Assembly: GCA_024516035.1 (NCBI GenBank)
Contig: CM044957.1
Span: 46,023,933 to 46,087,932 of the forward strand
Length of the DNA: 64,000 nt
Direction: 5' to 3'
DNA from: Bactericera cockerelli
Lineage: Eukaryota > Arthropoda > Insecta > Hemiptera > Triozidae
The translations under genes were made by a program, and so were the position numbers. Every line of letters starts with the position of its first letter. Position 1 is the stretch's first letter. Under the pieces are notes generated by a model. It made no database searches. It was given only the letters and a program-made list of their open reading frames with translations, and was not told where the DNA came from. Below, piece by piece: positions 35,701-50,668 of the stretch.

Positions 35701-38700
35701 CTTCCATTCTGGTGAGTGCTAACTCGTCTTGGTCTTCATCAAACCATTGTCTGAATTCATCGGTGGTCGAGTGGTCTAGCGTTGTTCCTCTTCCATTCTG
35801 GTGAGTGCAAACTCGTCGTTGTCCCCCAGAACCAAACCAATGCTGGTCTACTCCCTGTTCATAGTCCCCCAGAAAGACTGCTGGTCTACTCCCTGTTTAT
35901 AGTCCCCCAGAAAGACTGCTGGTCTACCCCCTGTTTATAGTCCCCCAGAAAGACTGCTGGTCTACTCCCTGTTTATAGTCCCCCAGCTAGACCTGTAAGA
36001 AAAACATAAATTTCTAGAATTCATCGTTGCCATTGTCTGAATTCTTTGTTAGTCGAGTGGTCTAGCGTTCTTCCTCTTCCATTCTGGTGAGTGCAAACTC
36101 GTCGTAGTCTTCATCAAACCATTGTCTGAATTCTTCGGTGGTCGAGTGGTCTAGCGTTGTTCCTCTTCCATTCTGGTGAGTGCAAACACGTCGTGTCTTC
36201 ACATCAAACCATTGTCTGAATTCATGTGTGGTCGAGTGGTCTAGCGTTCTTCCTCTTCCATTCTGGTGTGGCCCCGACATCGTGTGTTCTTCAGAACATG
36301 GTCTGAAGGGAACTGATAGTCGACTGCTTTAACCTCGCGCCTGGTGGGTTCCTTCCACTATTGGGTCTTATTCTTCTTTTCAAGCAGGGTCGACGTTATT
36401 CAACCTCATGGTTGAGGTTCATTGGTTTTGGCACATTTTTTACGGCTGGATGCCCTTCCTAACTCCAACGATTTCATTTGATATAAAGTCCTGGATTAGG
36501 ACGGGAGTTTTACCCTCCATTCGCCGGGAATCGTACCCGCTACCCACATTAACCACGTTTTTCATGTGTTTGGCCACGAGTTCAGAACCGAAGAGATGTA
36601 CGGCAATGCCTCATTGTGTAGAGTAGGGTTAGGAAATATAAATATAGGGCCATGCCTCGGGTCGTAACTCGGGTGCAGCCGTTCATGGTGGGCATTAATC
36701 GATTAGGCGGCGAACTTGTAAGCTGGCGGTCGGTGGTTCAAGTCCCGGGCTCAGCGGAGATTTAGTAAAACTAGTTTGAGTAGTTGTGATATCACAAAAG
36801 TGATTAACAAAAATATTATAACTTTGAGCTTGAACTTATAACTAAAACTAACAACAGAGCATTATTATTTTTTGTCCCTCCCCCAAAATTTCTTGGCACA
36901 CATTTTGGGCATCACTGTTCTAGGGGCTTGTTAAAAAAAAAATACATTCCCAACCGCAGATTGAAACTTTAACCCATGATAAAAGCTCCCCCTCCCTGTA
37001 GGGTGAAAGAACTTTTAGCAAACATAACGCCGGGTTGGAGAATTTCCGTTATTTCTCTTGGCTGCATATTGGCCTGTTTTATTGAAATATTTGTGTTAAT
37101 CACTTTCGTGATATCACTCGCTTCACTAAATCTACGCTGAAACCAGGACTTGAACCACCGAACTCCAGGTTACAAGTCCGCTGATGCCTTATCGATCAAG
37201 CTACTGAGGTCGGTAAATAGGGATATTTGTTATTGTTATCAACATGCATTAAGTTATTTTTTGTGGTCCTAGTTGGCCAAATTCGAAGAAAAAAAAATCG
37301 AACATGAATAAGTCAACTGATACCAACAGGCGACCCGGGAATGAATGCTCAAAGCAAAGTTAGTACCGTTCAATGTTAGTATCAAATGGAAGGATATGAA
37401 GAACGTCCATCACGACCGAAGCCGCTACTGGTAACCGCTCACAATCAATCCACTAGAAAATATGATCTATAGTTTATTTAGAAGTAAATCAAACAATACT
37501 CAAAGCATTTTCCAACCGAACCCTCAGAGTCTTATGATTATGTGGTCACAAACTCAAATTAATGAGAAAAATTCATGCACCAGGTGGGATGCGTTAACCA
37601 CTTGACTACCCGTACCCGTGCCATTACATCCATAGTGGATATTTTCAATATTTTATTTTATTTATAAACCAAAAATATATTTTCAATATATACTTATCTA
37701 ATTGAAGGCCTTTTATCTCATTTAATGAATTGATCAACAAATAATAATGATTTATTTCGCAAGCGGTGGAATTCGAATCAACGGACCCCTACGCTACATG
37801 TATTACCCGACTAGCGCGTTAACCACTTGACTACCAATGCACGTCGAGTTCCCGAGGTTGGGTGTACGTTTGAGTCACCCTGTATACGGCATAAGGAGAC
37901 GGGCTCACCTTGGGACCTGAGAGTCGCCCTCCACTGTCTTGCTTGATGTACCTACAGAATATCCTTGAACAAATTTCGGCTTCACTTAACCTCGGGTTTC
38001 CTGCCTAGTGGTCTGAGTCAGGAAATTGTTGTGTAGACCAGCGGTTCCCAAACTAGTGGCTTCACAACGATCAGGCCCCTGTTGAACAAATTTCGGCTTC
38101 ACTTAACCTCGAGATATACCAGCGGTTCCCAAACTATTTGCTTCACAGCTCTAAGTAGGTACCCTGTTGAACAAATTTTGGCCTCACTTAACCTCGAGAT
38201 ACACCAGTGCTTCCCAAACTATTTGCTTCAAGTATCCTGTTGAACAAATTTCGGCTTCACTTAACCTCGGGTTTCGTGCCTAGTGGTCTGACTCAGGAAA
38301 GTGGCTCCACAACCTTATTATTATTATAGAAATCTTTACTAGGTGGACAAAGTAATGTACAATATTTACAGTATAAAATTAAGAAAAAAAAAAAAAATAT
38401 CGATGGTTCGAGTTGTGAGTTGAGCAAAAAATTAGAAAAGCGAGTTTGAATAATTGTGATAGAGATTAACACAAATTTGATAACAATTAGCTCGATGCAA
38501 TTGTCAAGATATGTTCTGATATTAAGAGATTCTTTACATGAACATGTGGAACATGTCATGTTGGGATTTTGACCACATAATAGTACGTCTTGTTGGGATT
38601 TTGACCACATGATGGTACGTTTTGGGCTTACTGCTGAAATAACGGGATTCGTTGGTCCTATCAGGAAGTACAATCACTTAATTATGTTTTTTTCATTCCT

Positions 38701-41700
38701 TTTTGCATTCTATTGTCTTGTGCTTTATTTCACTCATCATGTAATCAAACACCTCGGCCGAGGTGTGAAGAACGCCTATACAAAGAAAGAGACATACTTG
38801 TTTCTATGTAAATCGAGCTTGTTCCGTTAAATATATACAAATTATTTTATAATTTTATATTATAAATAATGCGATATTTTATGAATGAATTGTCAATAGA
38901 ATGTTATGGGTTTGATGGCAGAGATTGCCTCAGACAATAAGCACGCCCTTTGTCAATATTATTCTTGTCAATTAAGAGTTATTATTATAATGTTTCGCAA
39001 TGTTTCACTCTTCGCTCTTCAGAATCAAATGACATCGAACTCACCTGAATAAAACATTGCTTCGCAACACTTTGCAACACTTCCCATTCAAAATTAGAAC
39101 ATGTTGCGAAACGTTTGAAACGATATGTTGCATTCAGAGGGATTCCGGCTTGAGTAAGTTAAGTTATCATATTTGTGTTAATCACTTTCGTGATATCACA
39201 ACTACTCAAACTCGCTTTACTAAATCTACGCTGAAAGCGGGACTTGAACCACCGACCTCCAGTTTCAAAGTCCGCTGCCTTATCGATCAAGCTACTGAGG
39301 TCGGTTGAATATTGAGTAAATTGAGTTATTAAAGTTGCTTGGTTGAGGTAGTACTTGGTTCGCCTTCTCGGCTCTGGCAATGATTCAATCTGGCTTGAAT
39401 CTTGTTACACAATGTCTCTTCGCGTACCACCATCAGGCGCTACCATAGGAAGTTCACAGGGACGGTATTGTGAAGATTAGGTGAGTTTCAGGGGCAGGTG
39501 AAGGGACCATAGAGGAAGATCAATTGCCGAATTATATTAATATTATTATAGTATGCTTTATTAGGTAAGACAAAAATATACAAAGTAAAATATAATGAAA
39601 TTATAAAGAAAAAATAAAGAGATTGAACAAAGAAACAAGAACAAAAAAGAGAATATACCCTACCCTATCTAAATATCCTACCCAAAGGGCGCGGTCATTG
39701 TCTGTGGTAAATTGGTAATCTCTTCCACCCAACCCTTTTGTAAAACAGAATTAGATTTAATCTAAGTGCACACTATCCCTTAAGAGATAGAATAATAATA
39801 AATAAATCATTTGTTTTATTTTTCATATTTTGACATTTTCATGTCTTTGCTCTGGCACATAACCAAAATTATGTGACGAAATTATGTAACGATATTATGT
39901 AACGATATTATGTAACGAAATATCGAATTGTAAAGGGAGAGAAGTCTTCTAATATCGGATATCGATATTATGGTTTCGATATTATCGATATACCTAATAT
40001 CGATATTTTCGTTTCGATATTGCAACCCTAAGAGAAGAGGGAAAGTGTGTGTCATGCGCACAATACGAAATTTGGTCAGTTGGGTTTTGGACCTTGAATA
40101 GTAAAGATGAAAATGTCGAAATGGTTGCAGACTCGTATGCAAGCGTTTTTTTAAACAAAAATTTAAGATCGCTTTCAACTGCAAGGTCATATCAGTAGTC
40201 ACCGTGGCAGAGTGAGTTAGCGCGCTAGGCATTGTACGCATGGTGACCTGGGTCCGATTCCCAGCGGGGCAGGAATTTTTTATCTCTAGAAATCAGCATC
40301 CTCTACAAATTAATAAGAACTTAAACTACTACACCATCCATGAACAAATTGTTGACTAAACCCTGAAATCTGCAATAGCCAGTAGCATTAACTTTACTAC
40401 CAATAACATTGACAGAACACCAATATTATCACTAGGAATCAGCAACCTCCAGAAATCAGTATACTCATTGTATACAATACTGATTCATGGCTACGAAATA
40501 AAAAAGGCTGTGAAACACTCTCATCTTAAAAAAAAAAAAAAAAAAAACTTAAGCTACACCATCTATGCAAAAATTTATCACTAAACGCTGATATCTGCAT
40601 TAGCATTAAGTTCAACAATAACATGGAAAAAATTACAAAATTTGTAAGTACACAACGTCAACCTATGAAGAAATTTCCTCCTAGCGATACTCACCACTAG
40701 CGATACTCACCACTCACCACAGCAATAGCACATATTATCAATATTTATTCTGACACGAACTTGGGAAATAACAAATCAGTACATACATTGCTATATGTAG
40801 AGTAACCTTACTGATTGATATAGAAAGCTAAAATAAGTAAATCTCATACTAAACGTTATGAAATCTAAACAATACCTAAAACACATAGGCCATAAAAGTT
40901 AGTACCGAAGTTGTGTGGAAAAATTGAAAACGAGCAAAAGGAAGAACGGTAAATAAATAAAACAAGAAATAATTTAGAAATTAAAATTACACATAAATAA
41001 ATTTTATTTTTTTACAGATGACCGATCGATCCTAAGCGTTTTATTTGGCCTTTAAGATTTAATTATTAGGGAAAATTAATTGTTTGATTTCTGACATGAA
41101 AGTGTGACCCCGCCTTATCTTAGAGTGGTTCCTGGGCCCCGTTTCTTAACGTGATGGAAACAAAACTAACAAATAATTAGTATAGATGTTAAAAAGCTAC
41201 ATCAAGCTAGCAGTGCCACTTGAAGAACAAAACTTGGGCCAGCGTTAAAAAGGTCAAATAAATCTAAAATATGCTCCAGAAGGCCTTCGTAAGGGCACAC
41301 AAATATTTGAGATTCAATATCCTGAAAGTACGAAGAAGCACGAATGAATGCGGACTAGATAACTAATTTTGATCATTCAGTGGTGCGTCCAGCTTGATAT
41401 GTACCTACCTTTTTTACCATCTATACTATAATTTCAGTCAAACTAAGATATAAGAGAACTGGGTATAAGAAAAAAACTTCGATATATGAGAGAACAATTT
41501 CCAGGTCCAATTTACCTCTTCATAAGGTAAAATAAACCTCCTTATAAAAATAAACCTCAATATAAGAGAACCATTTCCAATTCCAATTTACCTTCCTAGA
41601 AAAGAAACCTGGATAAAAGAGAAAAAATCCGGTTCCTGGAGTTCTCTTATATAAGGGTTGGGTGGAAGACATTGCCACGGGCAATAACCCCGCCCTCTAG

Positions 41701-44700
41701 GTAGGACATTAGCTTTATTCTCTTTTTTGTTCTTTTTTTTGTATTTTTTTTCTTCTATATAATTTCATTGTATATTACTGTATATATTTTGTCTTACCTA
41801 ATAAAGCATAATAATATAATATTTTAATAATGTAATAATATACAGGTTCGATTTTTCATCCTTCGAGAAACTCGCCCCTGACGTGAAATTATCATCAAGT
41901 TGCTCGGAGTTCGCATTGGTCCCAACTCTACCTACTAGCTCCGTAGTCGCTCGTCCGTCAGTTCCCTTCACTTATCAAATCCGTCGCTGTGATTAATAAT
42001 AATTTTACAAGAACCTTTCCCGATTATTTTTTGACGAAGTTAATTAAAATCATTTATGTCTTAAATTGGTTTTCGCGAGCACAATGCAAGTGATAGCGAG
42101 TGTTGAGGTGAAATTCACAATCGACGAAGGTAAGGGGAAGGTGATGGTAATGTCAATGAGATATTGAGAGAGGTACCACCAGGCAATGTGATTGCTTGTT
42201 CCAGTGAAGGTTTCGTACATGATTATACTTTCAAATTAATTAAGTACCACACTCGTTGTATTATCAGTGTTGAAAACTATGTTTGTTTTGAGCCAATGGA
42301 CCAAAATAGGTCCTGATAACAACAATGTTGGACGAACTATTGTGACATAACGCTTGTGATTGAGTCAACTTTGATAAAAGTGATTTTTTTTTCGTTAGGC
42401 GCTTTAACACCACTGGTGTAGTGGGTCGTTCGCGCCGATTCCTCAATGAACTAAATCACAGTTTAGTTTGTTTTAGATACTCCATGAGGGAGTCAATAGA
42501 TGCGCAGTCAGCGATAAGGCTAGGTTCAACGGCAAGGGATTTACGTATTTGGATATGGATTCTACACATGAAAGTGATAGCTTTACTGGGCGAATTAGGC
42601 GGTGCTTTTAAGTTCGATGTAGCCCGTTCCATAGACACTCTCCGAATCTCCGAATCTCTGTTTCAACTGTCACACAACGCACTCTTTATTGGGTATTGCG
42701 TTCAAATTATCAGAGTGCTTTGTGTGACAGTTGAAACGGAGATTTGGGGCTTTTGAGAGTGGAGAGAGTCTCTGGAACGGGCTACTAGTGTGCGAACGTG
42801 ATATGACGTAACAAAACTATCTGTCTATAAGAGAAAGTAGTCGCTTTATAAGAGAAACCTCGATATACGAGAAATAGTTTCTCGTCCCTTGAGTTATTTC
42901 ATGACACTACCTTTACATCCATGCCATTCCAGAAACGGAAAAATCTCTGTTTTATATTTATGTCTTTGGGCGCCAATCCGCCCAGCAGTCTGTTTTATAT
43001 TTATGTCTTTGGGCGCCAATCCGCCCAGCACTCTGTTTTATATTTATGTCTTTGGGCGCCAATCCGCCCAGCACTCTGTTTTATATTTATGTCTTTGGGC
43101 GCCAATCCGCCCGGCACTCTGATATCTATGTCTTTGGGCGCCAATCCGCCCAGCACTCTGTTTTATATTTATGTCTTTTTGGCGCCAAACCGCCCAGCAC
43201 TCTGTTTTATATCTATGTCTTTTGGGCGCCAATCCGCCCAGCAATCTGTTTTATATTTATGTATTTGGGCGCCAATCCGCCCAGCAATCTGTTTTATATT
43301 TATGTCTTTGGGGCGCCAATCCGCCCAGCACCCTTATATTTATGTCTTTGGGCGCCAATCCGCCCAGCCCTCTGTTTTATATTCATGTCTTTTTGGCGCC
43401 AATCCGCCCAGCACTCTGTTTTATATTTAGAATATAGAATAGAATAGAATAGAATATATCTTGTTTATACTGCCGAGGTAAGACTGAAAAGTCCCTTTAA
43501 TATCTTTTTGGCGCCAATCCGCCGAGCGCTCCATGCTAATCCTAATTCTCGCAGTTTATGTCTTTTTGGCGCCAATCCGCCGAGCGCTGCATGCTAATCC
43601 TAATTCTCGCAGTTTATGTCTTTTTGGCGCCAATCCGCCGAGCACGCCATGCTAATCCTAATTCTCGCAGTCATCCCTTGCGCAGATGGAGTCAAGACTG
43701 TGAACCGCGAGAACTCGGCGCCCTTCAAGCCCGCCATCCCCCGCGAGCTGGCGCACCAGCGCCCCGGGCGCCTGGACATCATCCTGGACATGCCGCCCGC
43801 CTCGCGGGAGACGCAGGTGAAGCACGCGTGGAACGGCGAGGACAGGTCGCTGAATATATTTGTAAAAGTAAGTATTTATTTATTTATTTATTTATTTACA
43901 CTTTATTAGGTAATAGGACATTTTGTTTGTAATTTTACAATATACAATATAACAGAAGAAAAAAATAAAGAAATAATAAATAAATATTTACATAATATAT
44001 GTCCTAACTAAAGGGCGGGGTTATTGCCTTAGGCAATCTCTTCCACCCAACCCTTTGTTTATGTTTTATAATAATGTTTTTTTTTATTATACTATACATT
44101 ATTATGTATAGTATAATAATGTTTTTTTTTTTCTCCAAATACCTACACTTGAAAGTTATACATTATAACAATCAAGCAATAACTGGTATGCTCATTTATT
44201 CACTCATTTATTCACACATGTGTTCATTTAAAGAGATCGGGTTGTTTTTTCATGCATTATGTTATAGGGGATTTGAGTATATTCTTGTTTTTATTAGGGA
44301 TGGAAAAAAGTTAAGTTCAGAAATAATAATTCCGTGTCCGTGAGATAATAATAATGAGATAATAATAAACATACCATTGTAATATGAGAAATAAAATGAA
44401 ATAATAATAATATCGCCTTATTTATACTGCCCGATAAGGACTATTAAAGTCCCATTATTCCAGCAGTAAGCCCAAGACATATTATTATGTGGTAAAAATC
44501 CCAAATGGGAAGATAACTTGTCATGTCCCGGCTGGGTTTCGAACCCACGACCTCTGAAACTTCTGGATTCACAGAGTGCCGCCTTTACCACCGCTACCGG
44601 GACAATCAAGTATAGTATAGTAGTGGTTTATTTAGACTGTCAGCCCGAGACAGGGAGTCCCATTATGCTAACAGTTAAAAGTACTGCATGTTTCCTTTTC

Positions 44701-45397
44701 GTGAAATTCAAACGGGGAAATTCTGCCCACCCAACCTGATCTGACAAAACGTAGATCACTTGTGAGGTAGTACGATTTTATTTAAATAAAAAAATCCCGA
44801 CACTTCCCATCCCACAATGGTCTGAGATGCTAAATTGGGAATTTAAATGTTGTACCTAATCTTACTTTTGAAAAAAAAACTTGTTGTCTTTTAGAACGAA
44901 CTCATCTATCTATCTATCAACTAACCTCATATATCTATCTATCAACTAACTCACCCATCTATCTATAAACTAACTCATCGATCTATCTATTTATCAACTA
45001 ACTCATGTATCTATCTATTAACTGACTCATCTATCTATCAACTAACTCATCTATCTATCTATCTATCAACTAACTCATCTATCTATCTATCTATCAACTA
45101 ACTCATCCATCTATCAACTAACTCATTCATCTATCAACCAACTCATCTTTCTATCAACTAACTCTTCTATCTATCTATCAACTAACTCATCTATCTATCC
45201 ATTAACTAACTCTTCTATCTATATATCTACAGTGCCGGATTACCCATATGGCGGGTTTGGCAGATGCCAAGGGCCCCGCGCTTTAGGGGGCCCCGCGCTT
45301 GAGCAGCTTACACTAGATATTATGAGTTGTTTTAAAAAGCTTACACTAGGTATTATGGGTTTTTTAAAAGCTTACTCTAGATACTTTTAGATAATGC

Positions 45398-45428
<31 letters not shown>

Positions 45429-48400
45429 ATAAAAGTGAAAAAAAACACACACTCACAGCAAAGTACATAAATTGAAAGAACAGCGCGGGGCTCCCTATTA
45501 TTATCTATTCCTTGAATAAACAATGATCAACCACATAGACATTAGCGGATTACCTACCAATATGTCGGATTTGGTAGATGCCAAGTGCCAAGTTCCCTGC
45601 GATTTTGGGGGCCCCGCATTTCGGTCAGCTTACATAAATTATAAGTGTTTTTGAATGACCTTTAACTCAGTGTTTCTGGATTTTAATATTAAATAAAATC
45701 ACAGCCATTTGAGTAAAATATTAAAAGAAAAACCACGGGGCCCCCCTTAAAATTGACCCCATATATGAAAATAGGTAGATCTCTATACATATATTGCCTG
45801 CAGCTCTTTATATGTATAATATAATTACTCGTATTTGAAAAGAATAATATTATAGTCGCCTGCGGCGCTTTTAATGAATTTTTCAAGATATCTTTTTGTA
45901 TCTATTTTTCGAGTACTTTACCCCATAACTTTGCAAAAATTTCGCCTGCGGCGCCGTCAAATTTACTTATCTTGATGATTTGGATTATTTTTCAAGACAT
46001 GTAATTCTAGTACCATTCAAAGAAAAAAAAAATCTTTGGTCATTTTCGAAGTGCCTTTTGATTGTTTGGAATTCATTTGGAAAGTTACCATTAAAAAAAG
46101 TAGCATTCAATACTAGCGATAAAACCTTCATAGTAATCGATGATCTACTTTCTACACATCTAAACTAATGACATCTTTCTACACATATTCTTTTCATAAT
46201 ACATATTTAGATATTTCTACTATTATTTGGAAAAAATGTTGCCTACGGTGTTATAAACGTCGTTTTGGATACTATTATGGATTGGTGCTCATTGGAAACA
46301 TATTTTGGCTTCAATTTCCAGGTTCTAAAATTAGTATTTAGAGAAAAATCAGTACAATTGGGCCCGCGCTTGAAATGCAAGGCCCGCGCACCTTAATCCG
46401 GCACTGTATATCTATCTATCAACTAACTCATCTATCTATCTATCAACTACTCATCTATCTATCTATCTATCAACTAACTCATCTATTTTATTTATTTATT
46501 TACACTTTATTAATAGGACATATTATATATAACACAAATAATTACAAATTAAAATACAATATAATAGAAGAAAAAAAATCAAGAAAAAATAAATAAATAT
46601 ATGTATACATAATATATGTCCTAACCAAAGGGCGGGGTTATTGTCTTTGGCAATCTCTTCCACCAAACCCTTCTATCTATCTATCAACTAACTCACCCTT
46701 TTCTCCTCCCCGCAGGACGACGACAAACTGACATTCCACAGGCATCCCGTTGCTCAAAGTACAGACTGCATCCGGGGGCGGGTCGGCTTCACCAAAGGCT
46801 TTCACATCTGGGAGGTGCACTGGTCCGCCCGTCAGAGGGGCACACACGCGGTGGTGGGCGTGGGCACGATAGACGCCCCTCTGCATTCCGTCGGCTATCA
46901 GGTAAGCCAACTTGTCAACCATGGGCGCCGATTTTTTTCCTTAAGGTATCATATTTATATTAAGAATAATGCTTTTTCTTTGTGTAGTTATGTCACAATT
47001 GTAGTTCGTATCTCATGTTCGTGTTTGTGTTTTTTTTTTAAGAGGTGGTAAAATCGGTAGACGAACACTAGATTTTACCCTGGTGAACAGTGTGAGTAGT
47101 GAGATGCGGACAACAGTGCATCATCCTCACTAAAAACCACCTCTCCCCTTAAACATTCTACACGCTATGGTGTAACTGTGACTATCGGACGGACACAGAA
47201 TTATAAATTACTGTAGTGTTTCTATTGAAAATGAAAAGTTTTTTTTTCTTCTAGCCTGCGTAACTTGTGCTATTTCAAGTAAAGTGTAAAATCCCGTCAT
47301 GAATTATTCAGGACGTAAAACCCTAGTTGGAATTGGTCCCGACCTCAGTAGCTTGATAAATAAAGCGGCGGACTTGTAACCTGGAGGTCGGTGGTTTAAG
47401 TCCCGGTTTCGGCGTACATTTAGTAAAGCGAGTTTGGTTAGTTGTGATATCACGACAATGATATGATAACTTTTTATAACTCAAGTTACACAAAATTGAT
47501 TGTCGGTTTTAAAACACTTCGTACTTGAAAGTTTATAATTATTATAACTACCGCGAATGTACTTGACAACTGACTAGGAAGAGGTAATTTTGATTCATCT
47601 TTGCGATTTCATCTCTCAGATGATTGCGTTTCCTGTGTTAATCACCATTCTTAGAACCCTTTCACACGGCATTGCGACTTGTTAAATGGGCGACAAGGTC
47701 AACCTATGTGTGAGGTGTAGACCTTATTTATTTATTTACACTTTATTTTTTTTTTACAAAACAATCATCAACAAAAAATTAATAATAATAATATTTTTTA
47801 CAACACAATCATCAACAAAACATTAATAATATTATTTTATTTACAAAACAATTATCAACAAAAAAATTAATAATAACAATAAATTAAAACTCCATATTAA
47901 TATTTAATTACAATTGTTTTGTAATCCGGGGCGAAGTTAATAGAGGCATTCTCTGATAGTTATGACCTTAGTTGATTAATGAGTAGTATGTACTAATGTA
48001 CTTTCAAAATGAGAGGATAACTTGTCATGTCCCGGCTGGGTTTCGAACCCGCGACCCTGGGAATCTCTGGATTCACAGAGTGCCGCCTTTACCACTGAGC
48101 TACCGAGACTGACATAATATCCCTCTAATAGTAATAATAAAAGAAATTCTCATCGAGCCCTTGGTTGACAGATAATGTGTCAAGTATGGCAGCCGCATTG
48201 CCTCTTTGGACGGCCATAGCACGTCTCTGATTTAAATAAAACGCTGATTTGATGTCACTTCAATCTATCCTCGTGTCTTAAATACATATCTCCGTAGTCA
48301 TTAGTTTAGGACCATACAGAGTCACACTAGTGTGAACGCTTGCTTGCCTCACAACTGAGACTTCAGTCTTGACCCTAATTTATTATAATATAGGGTTCAG

Positions 48401-50637
48401 CTGTTCGTGTGGGAAGTGGTTTCACGCCACAGAGCAGTGACTAACGCGAGAAATATGATCCGCATATTCTCCTCATGAGCAACGCATAACGATCCTTATG
48501 TATGGGCTATCGACAGGGGTGCACCAAACTTGGACTGGTAGTATTTGTACTCGATCATAAGTTTATGTATGCAATATTGTCCCGGTAGCTCAGTGGGAAA
48601 GGCGGCACTCTGTGAATCCAGAAATACCAGAGGTCGCAGGTTCGAAACCCAGCCGGGATATGACATGTTATCCTCCCATTTGGGATTTTTACCACATAAT
48701 AATACGTCTTGGGCTCACTACTAGAATAATGGGACTTAATAGTCCTAACCGGGCAGTATAAATATGGCAATATTATTATTATTTACTATTTTTTACTGAT
48801 GTTGCACCGACTTGTGAAAAAAACGATTTCTTACTCATCCCCAGGCATACGTAAAAATGACTGTCTGTTACTTGTAAGTCAATATTTTGTTTGAAACTAA
48901 CTGCTGATTAGAACATTATCATACTTGGAATGGTCTGATTGTAAGAAAATTTAAAAGAAGACCGAGATTCATTAATCAACTCGTTTGATAAAAAAAAGAT
49001 AAATCAATCATTTTGATAAGACGCACGATCAGCTTATTGTTGATGTTCTCGCTTACTACGCGGAAGATCCCGGGTTCGAACCATGGAGCTGACATAAAAA
49101 ATTGTAGCCACAATCTGATAAAAGCCACAATGACATATGATAAAGCCACAATGACATATTTTAAAGGTAGATCTTCCGGTGCGCTCGTGTTTATTTATTT
49201 TATTTATTTACACTTTATTAATAGGAAATATAATATACAACACAAATAATTACAAATTAAAATACAATATAATAGAAGAAGAAAAAAAAATATATACATA
49301 ATATATGTCCTAACTAAAGGGCGGGGTTATTGCCTTTGGCAATCTCTTCCACCCAACTCATTCCACCTACGTGTTCACCCAGTACGTAAATGAAAAGTAG
49401 TAAATCACTTCTCATTGTGTCTAGTGGATGGGCAAGCTACACATAAGCCACACGTATAAAGTATCTGCGGTTTCATATCTACGAAGAAAAAGGCAGTGAA
49501 AAACTTTCCGACTGACTAATTATTATGGTAGGTCAGGGTGTGACACAATTTAATTGGGCCTCCTACCATATGACCTGGGCCTCATTCCAGAAACACTCTC
49601 CACCCTCAAAATCCCTGAACCTCCCTTTCAACTGTCACACAACGCAATCTGTTAATTTAAACGGAATAACCAATCAGAGTTATTATTACTATAGTATGCT
49701 TTATTAGGTAAGACAAAAATATATACAGTAAAATACAATGAAATTATAAAGGAAAAATAAATAGATTGAACAAAGAAACACGAACAAAAAAGGAAATGAA
49801 GCTAATGTCCTACCTAAAGGACGGGGTTATTGCCTGTGGCAATCTCTTCCACCCAACCCTTGTTTGTTGCGAGACGGTTGAAACGGAGATTTGGGGATTC
49901 TGAGAGTGGAGAGTGTTTCTGGAACGGGCTACAAGGCCTCATTGCACTCTCATTCTCAAAATCCTTCTTTACCCGGCCCAATGGGTCACACTTTTTTTTT
50001 AGGTAAAATCCGCTCTATTGCCTATTGGCTATCACTGGCCCTTTGATTCTTCAAAACATTCAAAGTCCTTTTTTCAAATTATTCTTCAAATTATTTCTAT
50101 ATTTATTTGTTTTACCAAGAGTTAGAATAGAATAGAATAAACCTTGTTGATACTGTCCAGGTAAGACTGAAAAGTCCCTTTGCTCCAGCAGTCAAACAGG
50201 TCTTATATATTTTATGGGATAAAAAACAACAATAAGAGTTGTGTAAAATAATAAGTTTTTCCTGAGAACTCATATATTTCATTGTTATCAAATTAATTCT
50301 TTTTGATTTCAGAGTTTGGTTGGCAGCAACGATCAGTCCTGGGGCTGGGACCTGGGCCGTAACAGACTCTACCACAATTCCAAGAACAACACCGGACTCA
50401 CGTATCCCACCCTTCTCAAGCCCGACGAAACCTTCGTTGTTCCTGACAAATTTTTAGGTGAGATTACGAAACTTGTAATAATAATATTCGGGGTTAGAAT
50501 TTTTTATATACAGAGGACCCATCCTAAGCCATTTTTATTTGGCTTCCAAGTTCATGCCCAAGGCATAAATTCCGCCCCGGATAAATCAATTGTAAGGGCT
50601 GAATTATAGTAAGCTCAACTCGGACTAAAGTGCGCTG

Positions 50638-50668
<31 letters not shown>

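Noticed and set aside
37965..38300. Regulatory cluster
   Set aside because: Explained by a variable tandem repeat; no factor-site logic could be shown.
42941..43432. Possible CRISPR-like array
   Set aside because: Units are contiguous with no unique spacers, and the genome is an intron-bearing eukaryote.
42889..43447. Overlapping ORFs of up to 169 codons with [15 protein letters not shown] repeats
   Set aside because: They come from a 43-base repeat without stops, read in all frames; 43 is not a multiple of three, and no start or splice context supports coding.
45980..46168. Transposase fragment in the hAT element
   Set aside because: 62 codons with no hAT motif; nothing to support it.
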